From: Alphaproteobacteria bacterium | Lineage (GTDB): Bacteria > Pseudomonadota > Alphaproteobacteria > Micavibrionales > UBA2020 | DNA length: 64,000 nucleotides | NCBI GenBank assembly: GCA_016794125.1 | Contig: JAEUKT010000002.1 | Span: 845,396 to 909,395, forward strand | Reading direction: 5' to 3' | Shown here: positions 60,520-64,000 of the stretch, piece by piece | How positions within the stretch are numbered: position 1 is the first letter of the stretch | Layout: every line of letters starts with the position of its first letter | Notes under the pieces: model-generated | Database searches by the model: none | The model's input: only the letters and a program-made list of their open reading frames with translations | Told to the model about the DNA's origin: nothing | Translations under genes and position numbers: made by a program

Positions 60520-63099
60520 GTGGCTCTGCGGGAAAAATATCAGATAAAAGGCGGGGATCTACTCCGCGACGCGCGCCCGTGGACCGTGCGGATGAAGGAC
60601 ACGGCGCTTGATCCGTCCACATCCTCCATCATCTTCGCGATGGTCGCGACCGGCTTCCTGGCGACGCCCGCGTTGCAGTATTTCGGCGATATCGTCTTCT
60701 TGCTGTTCTGCCTGTATTTCCGCTGGCTGATGAAACAAAAAATTTCGCTGCCGTTCAAGCTGCCGAAATCGGCGCAGATCAAGGATCCCAACTTCAAGCA
60801 GCCGGACGGGTCGCTCGGCATGTCCGACGGTATCTTGTACCTCGGCAACGACCATGAAACGAACGAAGAAATCTGGTTCACCAACTCGGACGCGCGTACG
60901 CACTGCCTGTATCTCGGTACCACCGGTTCGGGGAAAACCTTCGGCCTGAAATCATATGCCTGTAACGCGCTCTGCTGGGCGTCGGGCTTCGTCTATATTG
61001 ACGGTAAAGCGGATACCTCGCTGTGGTCCACCATCTCGGCGATGGCGCGCCGCTTTGGCCGTGACGACGATTTGCTGATCATGAACTATATGACGGGTAA
61101 CGTGTCGGGCCGCGTGCCGTCGAACACGCTCAACCCGTTCTCCTCGGGCTCGCCGTCGTACCTTACGAACATGCTCACCTCGCTGATGCCGGATTCCGAA
61201 GGCGACAACGCGATGTGGAAAGAACGCGCGGTCGCGCTGGTGTCGTCGCTGATGCCCTGCCTTGTGTGGAAACGCGACAACCAGAACATTCCGCTGTCGA
61301 TCGGCGTAATCCGCCAGTTCCTGCTGTTCAAGGCCGTCATTAAACTTAGCCGCGACGCGGCGGTGCCGGAATCGCTGCGTGTGGCGGTTAAGGGTTACCT
61401 GAACGAATTGCCCGGTTATGTCGATCACGTCTTCGACGACGAAGGCAACGAAAAGCCGATGCCGCCAGATGCTGGCGCAGTCGATACCTCCGTCCCCCGC
61501 CAGCAGCATGGTTACCTGTCCATGCAGTTCACGCGTTCCATGCAGTCGCTGGGTGACGATTACGGATTTATCTTTGATACGCAGGCCGCCGATATCGACA
61601 TGCTCGACGTCGTCCTGAACCGCCGCATCCTGATCGTCCTTATCCCCGCCCTTGAAAAATCGGGCGATGAAACGGCCAACCTTGGTAAAATCATTTCCTC
61701 CACGCTCAAAGGGATGATGGGTGCGACGCTCGGTAACTCGGTCGAGGGTGAGTCATCCGTTGTGATCGAGAACAAGCCCACCAACTCCGCCACCCCCTTC
61801 ATCGCGATCTTCGACGAGGTCGGTTACTATACCGCGGCGGGTATGGCGGTCATGGCGGCGCAGGCCCGCTCCCTTGGCTTCTCGCTCGTCTTCGCCGGCC
61901 AGGATTTGCCGGCGCTGGAAAAACGCGTGAAGGAAGAAGCGCGATCCATCACGGCGAACTGTAACATCAAACTGTTCGGCAAGCTTGAAGACCCGACCCA
62001 GACGAAAGACTTCTTTGAAAAAACCGTCGGCACCGCGCTCGTCACCGAAGTCTCCGGCTTCTCGCGCGGCGGTCAGGGCGGCGGTTCGGGTAAAGCCTAT
62101 ATGGATAGCCAGCAGGCGAACGTCCAGCAGCGTGCCCGCGCGTCCTATGACGGGTTGAAAGGTTTCACCGAAGGCCGCGCCGTCGTCGCCTTCGGCAAGA
62201 GCGTGGTCGAAATGCAGGTTTATAACTCGCATATCGGCGACGCGAAATCGATGCGCGTCCACCGCTTCCTGCCCATCCCGCCGCCGGCGGAAGAGGCGCT
62301 GGAGAGCTTGCGCAACGTCAACGATGTGCTGAAACGCCTGCGCAACCCGAAATGGGATCCCGCCGCGCTGCAGTCAGGCATCAACAATGATATCGAGGCA
62401 CTGGCCGCAGGTTTTGCGACGGCCAAGAAAGCGGGCGGCAGCCTGCTGGAATGCGGCATCAACGCCGTCGCGCAGGTAGCCGAAGCACATAGCACGATCA
62501 AGCCCGAAGACGCGGCCGCCGTCGATGCGCCCGCCGCCGGCACGGCAGCGCCCGCAACCGCCGCCGTCACATCGCCTGCGGAAAAAGCTGCCGCGGTTGC
62601 CGTTGCGCAGGCGACCGGTAACACAGGCCCGCTCAACTGGATGCAGGTGATCGGCGCTGCCGACGCGTCGTCCAGCAGCCTCCGCAAAGATCCGCCCGTC
62701 ACCGAGGCACAGGCCGCCGCGCAGGCCGCGCAGCCGCCCAAGCCCGTGTCGTGGGAAGACGTCATCAGCGCCGGCGGCGCGCCCGCCAAGGAAGCGGCGG
62801 TCGCAGCATCTGCCGCCGCATTGCCAGCACCGATTTCGTGGATGGATGTCATCGGCGGCGCATCCGCCACCGTTGGCCCGAACGCGGTCGCCGAAGCGCG
62901 CAACGAAAAACCAGCCGCCCCGCCCGCAACACCCGTGCAGCCGCCTGTGCAGCAGCAGCCCCCGACGATGTCGCCGCCCTGGGATCCCGCGCCTGCGGTG
63001 GAACAGCTGGCGAAGGCGGCCGACCAGCAAGTTAAGGCCCCCCTCAACTGGGCGGATGTCATCGGCGTCGATGCCGGCAAAAAAGACGGAGAGACCTAA
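60520..63099 (+). CDS. dotL: Type IVB coupling ATPase DotL/IcmO with Trp-motif tail
   Basis: An 859-residue VirD4-type ATPase of Dot/Icm systems that selects effectors for export. Two membrane helices lie at the N-terminus, with Walker A GTTGSGKT (133-140), Walker B FIAIFDEVGYY and the family sequence SLVFAGQDLPALEKRVKEEA. The C-terminal 200 residues are Ala/Pro-rich and carry four copies of P-[LVI]-[NS]-W-x-[DQ]-V-I-[GS] at residues 704, 742, 771 and 841. In Legionella this tail binds adaptors (DotN, IcmS/W, LvgA), so the motifs may be adaptor docking sites. The start is GTG 60520. Confidence 0.92.
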   Translation: MALREKYQIKGGDLLRDARPWTVRMKDTALDPSTSSIIFAMVATGFLATPALQYFGDIVFLLFCLYFRWLMKQKISLPFKLPKSAQIKDPNFKQPDGSLGMSDGILYLGNDHETNEEIWFTNSDARTHCLYLGTTGSGKTFGLKSYACNALCWASGFVYIDGKADTSLWSTISAMARRFGRDDDLLIMNYMTGNVSGRVPSNTLNPFSSGSPSYLTNMLTSLMPDSEGDNAMWKERAVALVSSLMPCLVWKRDNQNIPLSIGVIRQFLLFKAVIKLSRDAAVPESLRVAVKGYLNELPGYVDHVFDDEGNEKPMPPDAGAVDTSVPRQQHGYLSMQFTRSMQSLGDDYGFIFDTQAADIDMLDVVLNRRILIVLIPALEKSGDETANLGKIISSTLKGMMGATLGNSVEGESSVVIENKPTNSATPFIAIFDEVGYYTAAGMAVMAAQARSLGFSLVFAGQDLPALEKRVKEEARSITANCNIKLFGKLEDPTQTKDFFEKTVGTALVTEVSGFSRGGQGGGSGKAYMDSQQANVQQRARASYDGLKGFTEGRAVVAFGKSVVEMQVYNSHIGDAKSMRVHRFLPIPPPAEEALESLRNVNDVLKRLRNPKWDPAALQSGINNDIEALAAGFATAKKAGGSLLECGINAVAQVAEAHSTIKPEDAAAVDAPAAGTAAPATAAVTSPAEKAAAVAVAQATGNTGPLNWMQVIGAADASSSSLRKDPPVTEAQAAAQAAQPPKPVSWEDVISAGGAPAKEAAVAASAAALPAPISWMDVIGGASATVGPNAVAEARNEKPAAPPATPVQPPVQQQPPTMSPPWDPAPAVEQLAKAADQQVKAPLNWADVIGVDAGKKDGET

Positions 63100-63101
63100 C
63101 C

Positions 63102-63422
63102 ATGATGGAATTTTTTCAGGCCGCCAGCAAAATCCTGATGATACCGTCGTTTGTCATGTTCATTTACGACCTGTGCTATTTCTGGTTCGTGAAAAACATG
63201 GTCAAGCTGCAGACGACCAAAGAATGGATCAACAAGATCGCGCCCGGGCTGTACAGCGATTTCCACAGCCTGATGCTGAAGATCGGCCCGACCGGCGGCA
63301 AGATCGAGTCATTGCCGGGCTGTGTGATGTTCTTTGTGCCCGCGCTGACATTCTACCTTATCTACCGCCTGATCTTCGTCCTGCAGGGCGGCAAGGCGGG
63401 CGGGTATAAATCGCGCCATTAA
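63102..63422 (+). CDS. Small two-helix membrane protein of the dot block
   Basis: A 106-residue protein with helices at about residues 12-31 and 74-94 and a polar loop between. It starts 2 bp after dotL, so it is probably co-translated. No family is recognised. It could be a coupling-complex subunit in the manner of other small membrane Dot proteins. Confidence 0.75.
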   Translation: MMEFFQAASKILMIPSFVMFIYDLCYFWFVKNMVKLQTTKEWINKIAPGLYSDFHSLMLKIGPTGGKIESLPGCVMFFVPALTFYLIYRLIFVLQGGKAGGYKSRH

Positions 63423-63439
63423 TATCAGGCCCGTTTATA

Positions 63440-64000
63440 TCAGGCTTGCGCGGCTTCCAGCCGCTTCAGCTGCGACAGTTCCACGACCGTTTCATCGATC
63501 AGCTTCAGGTCTGAATCGCGCGACAGGCGGTGGTCGCCGTCATTGACCCAGATCGCCTTGTAATCGGGCGAACGTAACTTATCCATCAGCGTCACGCTTT
63601 TTTCCCATGGCACGGCGGTGTCTTTCTTGCCGTGGATGATGCGCACCGGCATGGTCAGCACGATCCGGCCGGTCAACAGCAGGTTTTTCTTGCCGTCCTC
63701 GAACAGCTGTTTGGTCAGCGGATACGGGTCGCCGTAATCGCTCGCGCGATAGATGATACCCTTCTGCGCCAGATGGCGGCGTTCTTCTTCGCCGAATTCG
63801 TTGTTATAGATATCCTCCGAAAAATCGGGGGCGGGGGCGAGCAGGACGAGGCCCTTGATGCGCTCCGGCCGGCTGAGGGCCAGCAGCAGGGCAAGCCAGC
63901 CGCCCATCGACGATCCGACGACGATCTGGTCGCCTTCGGTCAGCTTGTCGAACACGGCCTCGCTGTCGCGCAGCCAGCTGCTGATGTTCTGCTCCTCGAA
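63440..64000 (-). CDS. Alpha/beta hydrolase (partial at right edge)
   Basis: The C-terminal 186 residues of an alpha/beta hydrolase continue past the window edge. Visible motifs are GSSMGG (nucleophile Ser), Asp in IHGKKDTAVP and His in NDGDHRLS, as in ABHD10-like acyl-protein thioesterases or PHA depolymerases. There is no start codon with a ribosome-binding site inside the window, so the true N-terminus lies to the right. It converges on the dot block. Confidence 0.85.
   Translation of the reverse strand, partial: FEEQNISSWLRDSEAVFDKLTEGDQIVVGSSMGGWLALLLALSRPERIKGLVLLAPAPDFSEDIYNNEFGEEERRHLAQKGIIYRASDYGDPYPLTKQLFEDGKKNLLLTGRIVLTMPVRIIHGKKDTAVPWEKSVTLMDKLRSPDYKAIWVNDGDHRLSRDSDLKLIDETVVELSQLKRLEAAQA

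Overview
The window is 64 kb of high-GC chromosomal DNA, almost certainly from an alphaproteobacterium. The evidence is the gene order ftsK-lolA, HAD phosphatase-dapD-dapE, kdsB...pheA, the DsbA-like gene beside an M48/TPR protease, a CpdR-type receiver, a TPR-sulfotransferase fusion, and GTG/TTG starts with ATGA or TGATG overlaps. A Dot/Icm-type coupling protein together with an MSHA-like type IV pilus recalls Micavibrionales-like or other host/prey-associated lineages. That placement is an inference; no rRNA is present to test it.

Layout. 1-6 kb: the tail of an unknown gene, an ABC-2 exporter pair with a small membrane protein, a protein with a degenerate RelA/SpoT-like HD region, an ankyrin protein, and a DUF2147 gene coupled to a CobT-like gene that lacks the catalytic Glu. 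6-30 kb: a nearly complete type IV pilus locus resembling MSHA. In order it holds a MshE/PilB ATPase with a MshEN-like N-terminus, the platform protein, a fused PilM-PilN-like protein, PilO- and PilP-like proteins, an ABC ATPase, a TPR protein, the prepilin peptidase, PilT and PilU retraction ATPases, a lipoprotein secretin, an ABC permease with an accessory protein, a membrane-anchored AraC regulator, the likely major pilin, and three very large paralogous prepilins. The last prepilin ends in six cysteine-rich repeats and looks like a tip adhesin.

30-48 kb: housekeeping genes, mostly on the minus strand (dapE, dapD, HAD phosphatase, recR, a flavin reductase, an LPD7-like protein, lolA, ftsK, pheA, kdsB, kup and others). 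48-49 kb: an intact tRNA-Val(GAC), a 354-bp scar holding an integrase N-terminus, and a 69-bp repeat of the tRNA 3' part, which together are the collapsed remains of an integrated element. 49-58 kb: a CpdR-like receiver with Asn at the phospho-Asp site, a rhodanese, a DsbA-like oxidoreductase, an M48 protease, two exported proteins, an orphan FlgC-like rod protein, a DUF3095 protein and a hydrolase. 58.5-63.4 kb: tRNA-Thr(TGT), then dotM/icmP, a small membrane protein, dotL/icmO and another small membrane protein. This is the type IVB coupling subcomplex without the rest of the secretion apparatus. An alpha/beta hydrolase runs off the right edge.

How the genes work together. The pilus locus supplies assembly (PilB/C/M-N/O/P, secretin), maturation (prepilin peptidase), retraction (PilT/U) and a multi-subunit tip. 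An ABC-2 transporter is split across the locus, as in the Myxococcus PilGHI arrangement. The dotM-dotL block would feed substrates to a type IVB system encoded elsewhere. The DotL tail carries four copies of a short Trp motif that may be docking sites for substrate adaptors. The most novel-looking signals are this DotL repeat, the three-gene tip-prepilin family with its phage-fibre-like motif and shared promoter element, the Asn-substituted CpdR-like receiver, and the tRNA-Val scar.
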